A stretch of 64,000 bases of DNA, from contig CALFZO010000029.1 in assembly GCA_937952305.1 (NCBI GenBank), positions 1 through 64,000 on the forward strand, written 5' to 3'. This document shows positions 43,370 to 51,460 of this stretch, one piece after another (within the stretch, counting starts at the first letter, position 1; every line of letters starts with the position of its first letter). The translations under genes and the position numbers were made by a program. Source of the stretch: an uncultured Anaerolineales bacterium. Lineage in GTDB: Bacteria; Chloroflexota; Anaerolineae; Anaerolineales; UBA6663. The notes below the pieces were generated by a model, which searched no databases, was not told the DNA's origin, and saw only the letters and a program-made list of their open reading frames with translations.

Positions 43370-43378
43370 GGCGCGACC

Positions 43379-44074
43379 ATGTTCCTGCCGCTCAGCGCCG
43401 GTCGCCGCGCCTATCCGGGCTTGCCCTGGGCCACCCTGGCCATTCTGCTGGTCAACGGGGCGGCCTTCGCCTGGGAGGCGTGGCTGCTGCTGGGGGGAGG
43501 CGGCTCAGCGCTGCCGACCTTTATCCAGGTCTGGGGGTTCACGCCGCAGGCCGTGCTCGCGCAGCAGGGCGGACGCGCCCTGACCGCCTTCACGTCCATG
43601 TATCTGCACGGCAGCCCCGGCCACATCTTCTTCAACTTGCTGTTCCTGTGGGTCTTCGCACCGCTGGTGGAGGAGCTCACCGGCGCGTGGCGCTTTCTGG
43701 CCTTCTATCACCTGACCGGGCTGCTGGGCGCGGCGCTGACGCTGCTGCTGGACGGCAGCTCGGCGTCGCCGCACATCGGCGCCAGCGGCGCGGTGGCCGG
43801 CGTGCTGGGCGCCTTCCTCCTGCTTTATCCTGGCCAGCGCGTGCGGACGCTGATCTTCATCGGCCTTCCGTTGTGGCCGCGGCTGCCGGCCTGGCTCCTG
43901 CTGGGCGCCTGGCTGGTGGACCAGGCGGCGCTGGGGCAGATGGTGCTGAACGTCGGCGGCAACTACACCGGCATCGGCGTGTGGGCGCACCTGGGCGGCT
44001 TCGCCGGCGGCCTGGCCCTGGTGACGCTCTTCTTGCGCCCAGACGTGCTCTTCAACCGGCGCGGCGCGGTCTGA
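43379..44074 (+). CDS. Rhomboid-family intramembrane serine protease
   Basis: The 231-residue polytopic protein has the rhomboid hallmarks: SMYLHGSPGHIFFNLLFLWVF (loop and Asn), the catalytic Ser in GASGAVAGVLGAFL and the catalytic His in VWAHLGGFAGG. Rhomboids cleave transmembrane helices of client proteins. The neighbouring TPR/zinc-ribbon membrane protein, 9 bp upstream, is a likely partner or adaptor. Length and helix number (six) match bacterial rhomboids. Confidence 0.92.
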   Translation: MFLPLSAGRRAYPGLPWATLAILLVNGAAFAWEAWLLLGGGGSALPTFIQVWGFTPQAVLAQQGGRALTAFTSMYLHGSPGHIFFNLLFLWVFAPLVEELTGAWRFLAFYHLTGLLGAALTLLLDGSSASPHIGASGAVAGVLGAFLLLYPGQRVRTLIFIGLPLWPRLPAWLLLGAWLVDQAALGQMVLNVGGNYTGIGVWAHLGGFAGGLALVTLFLRPDVLFNRRGAV

Positions 44075-44104
44075 CCCGTCGGCTATTGTGGCGCCGCTCT
44101 CCGC

Positions 44105-44959
44105 TCAATCCTGGATCGGTTTGAAACCCTCGCCCAGGGCCTCGTGCGCCTGGCCGATGACGACGAAGGCCCGCGGGTCCAGCTCGTGGATGATCGCTTT
44201 GAGCTGGCTGACCTCCGAACGGCTGACGGCGATGAAGAGGATGTGGCGGGCCTGGCCCGAGTACATGCCGGTGCCGGGCCAGCCGGTGACGCCGCGCGCC
44301 ATCTCGCTCAGCACGCGCTCGGCAATGGGACCGGGCTGCGACGTGATCACGGTGGCCGCCCGCACGATGCCCACGCCTTCCGCCGCGGCCTCGGCCGCCA
44401 GGCCGGAGATGTACAGCGCCACCACGGCGTAAAGCGCGTGCTCCCAGCCGAAGGCCAGCCCGGCCACGAAGACGATGACGGTGTCGGTGATCAGGTAACT
44501 CTGGCTGAGCGGCAGCCCGCGCCAGCGCCCCAGGATGCGGGCGATGATGTCGGTGCCGCCGGTGGTGCCCTGGGCGCGGAAGACCAGGCCCATGCCCAGC
44601 CCGCCCAGCACGCCGCCGTACAAGGCGTTCAGAAACGGGTCCGGCGTCAGGCCGGTCTTGGGCAGATACACGGCCAGGGCGTCCACCAGGACCGAGTAGA
44701 CGACCACGGTGAAGATGGTGCGCGCCATGAAGCGCCGCCCGCCCAGGTGGCGCCAGCCCAGCCCGAAGAGCGGCGCGTTCAGGACCATCACCATCACACC
44801 GATCGGCCAGCCCGTGAAGGCATTGATAATCTGCGCCAGCCCGCTGATGCCGCCGGCAGCCAGTTGGCCCGGGATCAGGAAAAGGTCCATGGCCAGGGCC
44901 TGGATGACACAGCCGACCGTGATCAGGGCGTAGTCGCGGAGACGCGGTAACGTACTCAT
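44105..44959 (-). CDS. YitT-family membrane protein (DUF161/DUF2179)
   Basis: The 284-residue protein has five or six membrane helices, beginning with ALITVGCVIQALAMDLFLIPGQLAAGGISGLAQI, typical of the YitT family. FRAQGTTGGTDIIARIL is the family signature. The cytoplasmic C-terminal DUF2179 domain (about 215-280) includes the motif VSRSEVSQLKAIIHELDPRAFV. The transported substrate of YitT proteins is not established. It is convergent with the rhomboid gene and divergent from the propeller gene. Confidence 0.9.
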   Translation of the reverse strand: MSTLPRLRDYALITVGCVIQALAMDLFLIPGQLAAGGISGLAQIINAFTGWPIGVMVMVLNAPLFGLGWRHLGGRRFMARTIFTVVVYSVLVDALAVYLPKTGLTPDPFLNALYGGVLGGLGMGLVFRAQGTTGGTDIIARILGRWRGLPLSQSYLITDTVIVFVAGLAFGWEHALYAVVALYISGLAAEAAAEGVGIVRAATVITSQPGPIAERVLSEMARGVTGWPGTGMYSGQARHILFIAVSRSEVSQLKAIIHELDPRAFVVIGQAHEALGEGFKPIQD

Positions 44960-44966
44960 TTCCTGT

Positions 44967-44994
44967 TTGAATTCATTCTGTTTATGGTTAGAAT
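44967..44994 (+). promoter_or_regulatory. Candidate promoter of the propeller gene
   Basis: TTGAAT and TAGAAT with a 16-bp spacer lie in the 77-bp AT-rich gap between the divergent YitT and propeller genes, 43 bp before the ATG at 45037. Confidence 0.5.
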
Positions 44995-45036
44995 TCCGGC
45001 CAAGCGGACCGGGTACCAGCCCGAAAGGATATCACG

Positions 45037-46893
45037 ATGCCCAATGACTTGCGCTCCCTGACCTGCCCCAAATGCGGAGCGCCGCTCGATTTTCCACCGG
45101 GGCAGGCGGTGGTGCAGTGCCAGTTCTGCGATTCACGCTTCGAGCGCTCGGACGACGCCCCGACCGCCGACGACGCCGGCCACGCTCTGAAGATCGATGT
45201 GACCAGCGGCCGGGTCACGGTGGCGCAGTCGTCGCAGGCCAAGCGCTTCGTCATCAAGATGCAGGGCGATCAGCCCATGGTGATCGAGGCCGGCGACGAG
45301 GCCGGCGCCTCGGTCACCACCTTCGGCGTCAGCGAGGCGCCGCGCCCGGCGGCCAACCGCGCCGTGGGCTGCGTCGTCGGCGTGGTGGCGTTGGTGGCCA
45401 TCCTGGGCGTGCTGGCCTCCGTCCTGCCGGGCCTGTTCGGCCTGGCCGCCCTCTCCAGCCTGTTCGGCGGCACGACGGCGCAGGGCACGCCCGTGATCCC
45501 GGGCCTGGACGTGGTCCTCACGCAGATGCCGGGCGTGAGCGACATGCTCACCCAGGTGCCGCAGGCGGCCACGCGCTATGTGGTCGGCCGGTCGGCGGCC
45601 CTGGTGCCGGCCCTGTCTGACGCGCCCGCCGACCTCGTGGTGCTGGCCACGCAATACCAGCTGAGCGGCGGCGAGGGCGAGCAGCGCCTGCTGGCGCTGA
45701 GCGGCGCGGACCCGGCCCTGCTCTGGACCAGCAACCCGCTGGACAAGGACACCTACGACACGCCGCTGCTGGCCGACCGTGACTTCCTGTACGCGGTGTC
45801 CGGCAGCCGCTTGCTGGCCCTGCGCCGGGCCGACGGCCAGACTGCCTGGACCGTGAACCTGGCCGATGAGCTGTCGCTGAACTTGTGCGCCGACTGCCTG
45901 ACCTTGGCTGACGGCCGCTTGTTTGCGCTCACCGACGACGGCACGCTGCAGGCCTTCGACGCGGCCTCCGGCGCGCCGCTGTGGAAGTTCGAGGCCAACC
46001 AGGATTCGCCGCGCGGCTTATACCTGCTGGCCGGCCGGCCGGCCTTCATGGACCGCGACGAAGACAGCGACGGCCTGCTGCGCGCCTTCGACCCGGCCAG
46101 CGGCGAGATGCAGACCGCCAAGCCGAACTGCCCGGGCGGCCCGGGCGGCGACCAGTATGCGGACTGGACGACGCCGCTGCACATCACTCCGGACGGCTCC
46201 GGCTTCTACCTGCTCTCCGGCTTCTTTGAATTCTGCGTAGACCGCTGGGACGCCGCGACGCTGACGCCGGTCTGGCAGACCAAACTGCCGGAGGACTTGA
46301 GTGGAATGGTGGACAGCGCCCCGCTGCTGATCACCGACGACGCCCTGTACCTCGTTTTTGGCAGCCGGATTTTCGCCGTCAACGCCGGCGACGGCGCTCT
46401 GCGCCCGGTGCTGCAGGATGACGATTACACCTTCGTGCCGCAGGCCGTCAACGGCTCCGACCTGCTGCTGCGCGCCAAACGCCAGCGCGGCTCCACGCGC
46501 TACGAGCTCTGGGCCGTGGACGCGCAGACCGGCGAACAGCGCTGGAGCTACGACTTCGGTGAAGCGCCGCCGCTCGATCCCCCGGACGCCAACACCAGCA
46601 TTATCGACGAAGACAACCCCGTCTGGACGTGGCGGCTGACGGCCGAGGGCTTGACGATCTTGCGCTTCCAGCGCGCCGCCGACGATCGCTCGCACGCGAT
46701 CCTCGTGGAGCGCCTGGACCCGCAGACCGGCGTCAGCGGCGGCGAGCACACGGTCCCGCTCGGCATCGAGACGATCATCCTGAGCGCGCCGCAGGTGTTC
46801 GGCTGGGAGCGCGGGATCCTGTGGTTCGTCATCGAAAGCCAGGTCATCGGCTTCGACGTCGACCGCGGTCAGATCGTCTATCGCTGGCCTTAA
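45037..46893 (+). CDS. Zinc-ribbon membrane protein with PQQ-type beta-propeller
   Basis: The 618-residue protein starts with a cytoplasmic zinc ribbon (CPKCG...CQFC, residues 10-33). One membrane segment follows (about 108-145), then an extracytoplasmic propeller of PQQ/WD40-like repeats. Typical blades read LLALRRADGQTAWTVNL, LQAFDAASGAPLWKFEAN and LWAVDAQTGEQRWSYDF. These folds usually bind ligands or partners rather than PQQ itself when not fused to a dehydrogenase. No catalytic residues can be assigned. AAAGGAT precedes the ATG; a strong terminator follows. Confidence 0.85.
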   Translation: MPNDLRSLTCPKCGAPLDFPPGQAVVQCQFCDSRFERSDDAPTADDAGHALKIDVTSGRVTVAQSSQAKRFVIKMQGDQPMVIEAGDEAGASVTTFGVSEAPRPAANRAVGCVVGVVALVAILGVLASVLPGLFGLAALSSLFGGTTAQGTPVIPGLDVVLTQMPGVSDMLTQVPQAATRYVVGRSAALVPALSDAPADLVVLATQYQLSGGEGEQRLLALSGADPALLWTSNPLDKDTYDTPLLADRDFLYAVSGSRLLALRRADGQTAWTVNLADELSLNLCADCLTLADGRLFALTDDGTLQAFDAASGAPLWKFEANQDSPRGLYLLAGRPAFMDRDEDSDGLLRAFDPASGEMQTAKPNCPGGPGGDQYADWTTPLHITPDGSGFYLLSGFFEFCVDRWDAATLTPVWQTKLPEDLSGMVDSAPLLITDDALYLVFGSRIFAVNAGDGALRPVLQDDDYTFVPQAVNGSDLLLRAKRQRGSTRYELWAVDAQTGEQRWSYDFGEAPPLDPPDANTSIIDEDNPVWTWRLTAEGLTILRFQRAADDRSHAILVERLDPQTGVSGGEHTVPLGIETIILSAPQVFGWERGILWFVIESQVIGFDVDRGQIVYRWP

Positions 46894-46939
46894 TAGAAGT
46901 TCCCGATCGGCGTTCGCCGAATAGCCCTGACGGATTATG

Positions 46940-46972
46940 GTCCGCCCGTATCCGAGATACGGGCGGACTTTT
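46940..46972 (+). terminator. Rho-independent terminator after the propeller gene
   Basis: A perfect 13-bp stem (GTCCGCCCGTATC and complement) with a CGA loop is followed by TTTT. The rest of this 244-bp gap holds no gene. A TATAGT box at 47074-47079 with TTGCTG about 20 bp upstream is a weak promoter candidate for the glycosidase. Confidence 0.9.
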
Positions 46973-47137
46973 ACGTCGGGCTGAAGGCGCTGGCGGCCGG
47001 CGCTTCACCCAATCTTCACCCAAGCTTTGCAGGCCATTGCTGTCCCTTTGCTGACGGCCCCCAGCCCGGTCCCTATAGTATCTCCGAAGACCGCCGCTGG
47101 CCCACTCGCTTTCCAGCGTCGGTGAGGAGAAGAGTGA

Positions 47138-49789
47138 ATGCACCGTCAGTTAATCAAGACGCCGCGGTTCTTTGGGATGTGGCGGCTGATCCAATTGGTG
47201 ACGGCGGCCGCCCTGGCGCTGGCGCCGCTCGGCTTTGACGCCGGACGCCCGGCCCTGGCCGCCACCAACCGGGGCACGCTGACTGTCGACGCCAGTTCCA
47301 ACACGGGCGCGTTCGCGCCGCGCTACGAAGGCCACTTCGCCCAGATCCACACCACCAAGGGCTCCAAAGACCAGGCCTTGCTGCGTGACCTGCGCGCCCA
47401 GTACGCGCGCGGCTTCCTGCGCGTGCATCACATCAGCACCGCCGAAGGCCAGTACAACTTCAGCTACGACAACGCCTTCAGCTTGTTCGACAAGATGTTC
47501 CGCGACATCCGCGCCTACGGCGCCAAGCCGATCGTGACCATCGCCGGCATGCCGGAGTGGCTGGCCGACACGGGCGGCAAGAATTACGGGGATTCAGCCC
47601 CGGACTTCCCGCCCCGCGACTACGCCAAGTACGAGCAGATGCTGTACGACGTGCTCAAGTACTACAAGCGCACCTATCCGGAGATGGAGTTCGTCGAGTA
47701 CTGGAACGAACCCGATCTGAACGCCAACTACATCGCGCCGGAGACGTACAACAAGATGTACGCTGCGGCCGTCAAGGCCCTGCAGCGCGTCAACACGGAC
47801 CTCAAACCGGCTGTGCCGCTGCGGATCGGCGGGCCGACCCTGAAGGAGTTCAACGCCAGCCGGCTGGAGAACTTCCTGGCTTACGCGGCGCAGAACCGCC
47901 TGCCCGTGGACTTCCTGTCCTGGCACGAATACCACCACGACGCGCAGCCGGCTTACCTGGAGACGGAGGCCAAAACGGCGCGGCAGCTGCTGCAGAAGTA
48001 CGGCTACCCGTCGGCCAAACTCTTCGTCACCGAGTGGGCCTACACCTCGCAGTCGTCGTCGCAGCAGGTCAGCAGCGCTAACACCTTGCGCGACGCCGCC
48101 TTCGCCGTGACCGGCATGTATTACTGGCGCCGCGGCGGCCTGGACGTCGCCAATGTCTTCGCGCTGCAGGACTACGTCAACCCCAACCGGTCGGTGCTGG
48201 CCCCCGGCCGGTGGACAAGCACGGTGACGGCCGCCAACACCGATACCGACGGCGTGCCCATGCCGCTGTACAACATGCTGCGTATGACGGCCATGCTGAA
48301 GGCCAATCAGCTGGCCGTCACCACCGATGCCCTGGATACCAAGACCGGGCGCGGTGTCAACGTCATCGCCACCTCGGACGCCGGCGGCCTGGCGCTCCTG
48401 ATCTGGAACTACCAGGGCGGTTACGCCAACAGCTATGACCTCACCGTGCAGGTCAATAATCTGCCCGCCAACTACCAGGGCCGGCTCATCAACCTGCAGC
48501 GCTACCTGGTGGATGAGCAGACCAGCAATTACCTCGCGAACTCCCAGAAGGCGGGCCTGACCCTGGTCGACTCGCGCTCGGTCTCGGCCCAGGGCGCCGG
48601 TCTCAGCCTGTCCCTGACGCTGAACGCCAACGCCGCCAGCCTGATCGTCCTCACGCCGGGCGCGGCCAGCGCAACGCCGACTTTGACCCCGACCGCGCAG
48701 CCCAGCACTTCGCCCATCCCGCCGACTGCCAGCCCGGCCCCCACGCAGCCGCCGGCGGCTACACCCCTGCCTACCCAGCCGCCGACGGCCACGCCGCCGC
48801 CGGCGCCCACCCAGCCGCCGCAGGAGCCGGGCCTGGTGGTTAACGCTGTGCGCAACGGCGGCTTTGAAGCCGGGACAGCGGAGTGGACGGCCTGGTTCAA
48901 CCCGAATGGCGGCGGCGCGGCGGACTTCACGACCGGCGCGGACCGGGTGGAGGGCGCGCAGGCCGGGCAGTTCACGATCCAGACTCTGCCGAGCGATCTG
49001 AACGTGCAGGTCTACCAGGCCGGGCTGGCGCTGGAGCCCAACCGCACATACGTGCTGTCGTTCGCGGCCAAGTCCAGCGGCGGCCGCGACCTGGCGCTCA
49101 GCCTGATCCAACACGGCGCGCCGTTCACCAACTACGGCCTGGATAAAAAGGCGGTGGACCTGACCGGCGAGTGGCGCACTTACACGCTCGCCTTCACCAC
49201 GGCCAACTTCACCACGCCGGTCACGGATGCGCGCCTGATGTTCTTCCTCGGGCAGCACGCCGCCGCCGGTGACACCTACTTCATCGACGACGTCTTCCTG
49301 GCTCCGATCGTGGTCAACGCTGTGCGCAACGGCGGCTTTGAAGCCGGGACAGCGGAGTGGACGGCCTGGGCCAGTCCGAAGAAGGGAGGCGTGGCGGCCT
49401 TCACGACCGGCATGGACCGGGTGGAGGGCGCGCAGGCCGGGCAGTTCGCGATCCAGACTCTGCCAAGCGACCTGAACGTGCAGCTCAACCAGGCCGGGCT
49501 GGCGCTGGAGCCCAACCGCACGTACGTGCTGTCGTTCGCGGCCAAGTCCAGCGGCGGCCATGATCTGACCGTCAGCCTGCTCAAGCACAGCGCGCCGTTC
49601 ACCAACTATGGGTTGTCCAAGACTGTGGTGGACCTGACTGGCGAGTGGCGCAGCTACACGTTCACCTTCACCACGGCCAACTTCACCACGCCGGTCACGG
49701 ATGCGCGCCTGATGTTCTTCCTCGGGCAGCACGCCGCCGCGGGTGACACCTACTACCTGGATAACGTTCTTCTGGCGCCGTTGCCATAG
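47138..49789 (+). CDS. Secreted clan-A glycoside hydrolase with two tandem carbohydrate-binding modules
   Basis: The 883-residue protein has a signal peptide (about 1-42). A (beta/alpha)8-type catalytic domain of clan GH-A follows, most like GH39 beta-xylosidases. The acid/base Glu is E191 in EYWNEPD and the nucleophile Glu is E299 in FVTEWAY. A beta-sandwich follows the barrel, then a Pro/Thr-rich linker (about 508-566). Two CBM4/9-like modules of 158 residues end the protein; they are nearly identical in sequence. It probably acts on xylan-like or related plant or exopolysaccharide glycans outside the cell; the substrate is inferred. GAGGAG lies 11 nt before the ATG at 47138. Confidence 0.9.
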   Translation: MHRQLIKTPRFFGMWRLIQLVTAAALALAPLGFDAGRPALAATNRGTLTVDASSNTGAFAPRYEGHFAQIHTTKGSKDQALLRDLRAQYARGFLRVHHISTAEGQYNFSYDNAFSLFDKMFRDIRAYGAKPIVTIAGMPEWLADTGGKNYGDSAPDFPPRDYAKYEQMLYDVLKYYKRTYPEMEFVEYWNEPDLNANYIAPETYNKMYAAAVKALQRVNTDLKPAVPLRIGGPTLKEFNASRLENFLAYAAQNRLPVDFLSWHEYHHDAQPAYLETEAKTARQLLQKYGYPSAKLFVTEWAYTSQSSSQQVSSANTLRDAAFAVTGMYYWRRGGLDVANVFALQDYVNPNRSVLAPGRWTSTVTAANTDTDGVPMPLYNMLRMTAMLKANQLAVTTDALDTKTGRGVNVIATSDAGGLALLIWNYQGGYANSYDLTVQVNNLPANYQGRLINLQRYLVDEQTSNYLANSQKAGLTLVDSRSVSAQGAGLSLSLTLNANAASLIVLTPGAASATPTLTPTAQPSTSPIPPTASPAPTQPPAATPLPTQPPTATPPPAPTQPPQEPGLVVNAVRNGGFEAGTAEWTAWFNPNGGGAADFTTGADRVEGAQAGQFTIQTLPSDLNVQVYQAGLALEPNRTYVLSFAAKSSGGRDLALSLIQHGAPFTNYGLDKKAVDLTGEWRTYTLAFTTANFTTPVTDARLMFFLGQHAAAGDTYFIDDVFLAPIVVNAVRNGGFEAGTAEWTAWASPKKGGVAAFTTGMDRVEGAQAGQFAIQTLPSDLNVQLNQAGLALEPNRTYVLSFAAKSSGGHDLTVSLLKHSAPFTNYGLSKTVVDLTGEWRSYTFTFTTANFTTPVTDARLMFFLGQHAAAGDTYYLDNVLLAPLP
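48836..49786 (+). repeat. Tandem 474/477-bp repeat encoding the two carbohydrate-binding modules
   Basis: Copy one starts at 48836 and copy two at 49310, both with GTGGTYAACGCTGTGCGCAA, and long blocks between them are base-for-base identical. The duplication is in frame (158 codons). The first stretch of some 60 bp is almost perfectly conserved, pointing to a recent duplication or gene conversion. Confidence 0.92.
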
Positions 49790-49839
49790 CGCGCAGTATT
49801 GGCGTCATGCCGGCGGATCAGGCCGGCCGGTGCCAGGCC

Positions 49840-49874
49840 AGCGCCCGCCCATCGACTTCAGGTGGGCGGGCGCT
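49840..49874. terminator. Hairpin between convergent glycosidase and MttB-like genes
   Basis: AGCGCCCGCCCA and its perfect complement flank an 11-nt loop. There is no T-run on either strand, so termination is uncertain, but the position between two convergent stop codons fits. Confidence 0.5.
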
Positions 49875-49887
49875 GCGCTTCTCCGAG

Positions 49888-51435
49888 TCAGTCACTCGGT
49901 CGACGGGCGCTGCGCTGGGCGCGCCGGGCGGCCCGGCGGTCGGCGGTCTCGTGCGTGGATTGGCCTGTGGCGCGTTCGGGCACGGCCGGCAGCGCGGCGT
50001 CCGTGGTCTGGCCGGACCGGATCAGGCGCAGCAATTCGGCGTCCGTGCGCGCATCGGTGTCCGGCGACGTGTAGGCGGCCAGGCGCCGGCGCACCTCGCG
50101 CTGGGCGCGTTCCTGCAGCGACAGGCGGCCTTCCTTCACCCATTGCTCGCGGTTGGTGCGGTCGAAGACCGGCCCGGGCAGGTGGAGCTCGGTGGGCCAG
50201 TACTTGAGGGTGTGCTCGGCCGTCAGCAGATGTTTTTCGGCCAGCAGCTGCCGCACCAGGTCCACCGTGGGCAAATCCTCTTTCACGACGAAGTCGCGCA
50301 CGAAGTGCCGGGCCTGGCCGCACAGCTCGTTGTCCAGCACGAGCTTCTCCAGGCTGAAGGTCAACACGTAATCCAGCATCCCCGGCCCGGAGACGGAGTT
50401 GACGCCGGCCAGCGCGGCCAGCAGCGCGCTGCCGAAGGTTTCCGCCCCGGCCTGCGCGTCCAGGAACTTGCCCTCGCTGAGGGCCATGTAGCTCTGCGTC
50501 GGCAGGCCCAGCTGCTTGGCCACGGCGACGTAGGCGACATCCAGGACCATGGCCTCGACGGCCGCCATCGGCGATTGAGCCGTCTGCATGTGGAAGGCGG
50601 CCGGCGCGCCGCCGAACAGGACCGGCGTGCCCGGCCGAATGAGCTGCGCCATCGTCAGCCCGGCCAGCACGTCCGCGACGTGCATGACGGTGGCGCCCAC
50701 CAGCGTCACCGGCGCGATCAGGCCCATCAGCGTCACGGGCACGATCTCCATCGGGATGCCCCAGGCCGCGCAGTCCAGCAGGTTCTGGCACGAGTCTTCG
50801 CTGTAGCGGAACAGGCCGGTGGCCGTGATGGTGAAGACGGCCATCGGCCGCGCGCTCAGGTCGGCCCGGTCATGGCGGAAGAGCGCCATCATCTCGGCCA
50901 TGCGCGGCACGCCGTGCTCGGTGAAAGCGCCGCTGACCACCGGCTTGAGCGAGTTCGTCAACACCAGGTACAGGCGCCAGGCGTCCGAGATCTGCGGCTC
51001 GACATCGTTGGTGGAGAAGGCCGTCGCCAGGTAGGCGATGTGCTCCAGGCCGTCGGCCAGCCGCACGAAATCGACGAAGTCGCTGGTCAGGGCCAGGCGC
51101 GCCTCGCCGGTGCGGGGGTCCAGGAGCTTGAGCCCGCTGGAGCCCGGCACGAAGTGGACGCGGTCGCCGCCCAGCAGGGCGTGGGGGCGGCCGTCGCGCG
51201 TGTAGAGCGCGAACTCGCGCGGGGCGGCGGCGATGGCGCGGTCCACCACCTCCGGGGAAAACAGGAAGCGTTCCCCGTCGCCGGCCGTGTCGGCGGCGCG
51301 CAGGCCGTGCTCCAACAGCCGCTGCTTCAGGCCCGGCCCGCGCACTTCCACGCCGATTTCGGCCAGGATGCGCTTGGCCTCGGCCAGGATCTGGGTGATC
51401 AGGGCGTCCGGGATAGCGCGCAGAGTCGGGCGCAT
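49888..51435 (-). CDS. MttB-like (non-pyrrolysine) trimethylamine methyltransferase family protein
   Basis: The 515-residue protein belongs to the MttB superfamily (COG5598). Family features include HFVPGSSGLKLLDPRTGE, STNDVEPQISDAW, AQSPMAAVEAMVLDVAYVA and NSVSGPGMLDYVLTFSLEKLVLDNELCG. True MttB contains pyrrolysine from an in-frame TAG; no TAG interrupts this frame, so it falls with the glycine betaine/proline betaine type (MtgB-like) demethylases. These move a methyl group from a quaternary amine to a corrinoid protein, but no corrinoid protein gene is nearby. It is the last gene of the IclR-controlled operon. A Ser/Arg-rich tail of about 40 residues is extra. Confidence 0.88.
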   Translation of the reverse strand: MRPTLRAIPDALITQILAEAKRILAEIGVEVRGPGLKQRLLEHGLRAADTAGDGERFLFSPEVVDRAIAAAPREFALYTRDGRPHALLGGDRVHFVPGSSGLKLLDPRTGEARLALTSDFVDFVRLADGLEHIAYLATAFSTNDVEPQISDAWRLYLVLTNSLKPVVSGAFTEHGVPRMAEMMALFRHDRADLSARPMAVFTITATGLFRYSEDSCQNLLDCAAWGIPMEIVPVTLMGLIAPVTLVGATVMHVADVLAGLTMAQLIRPGTPVLFGGAPAAFHMQTAQSPMAAVEAMVLDVAYVAVAKQLGLPTQSYMALSEGKFLDAQAGAETFGSALLAALAGVNSVSGPGMLDYVLTFSLEKLVLDNELCGQARHFVRDFVVKEDLPTVDLVRQLLAEKHLLTAEHTLKYWPTELHLPGPVFDRTNREQWVKEGRLSLQERAQREVRRRLAAYTSPDTDARTDAELLRLIRSGQTTDAALPAVPERATGQSTHETADRRAARRAQRSARRPSD

Positions 51436-51460
51436 AGTGGGCCGCTCCTGGCCGGCCGGT

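Noticed and set aside
49888..51435. Possible pyrrolysine (in-frame TAG) in the MttB-like gene
   Set aside because: The frame is continuous without a TAG at the expected position, so this is the non-pyrrolysine branch.
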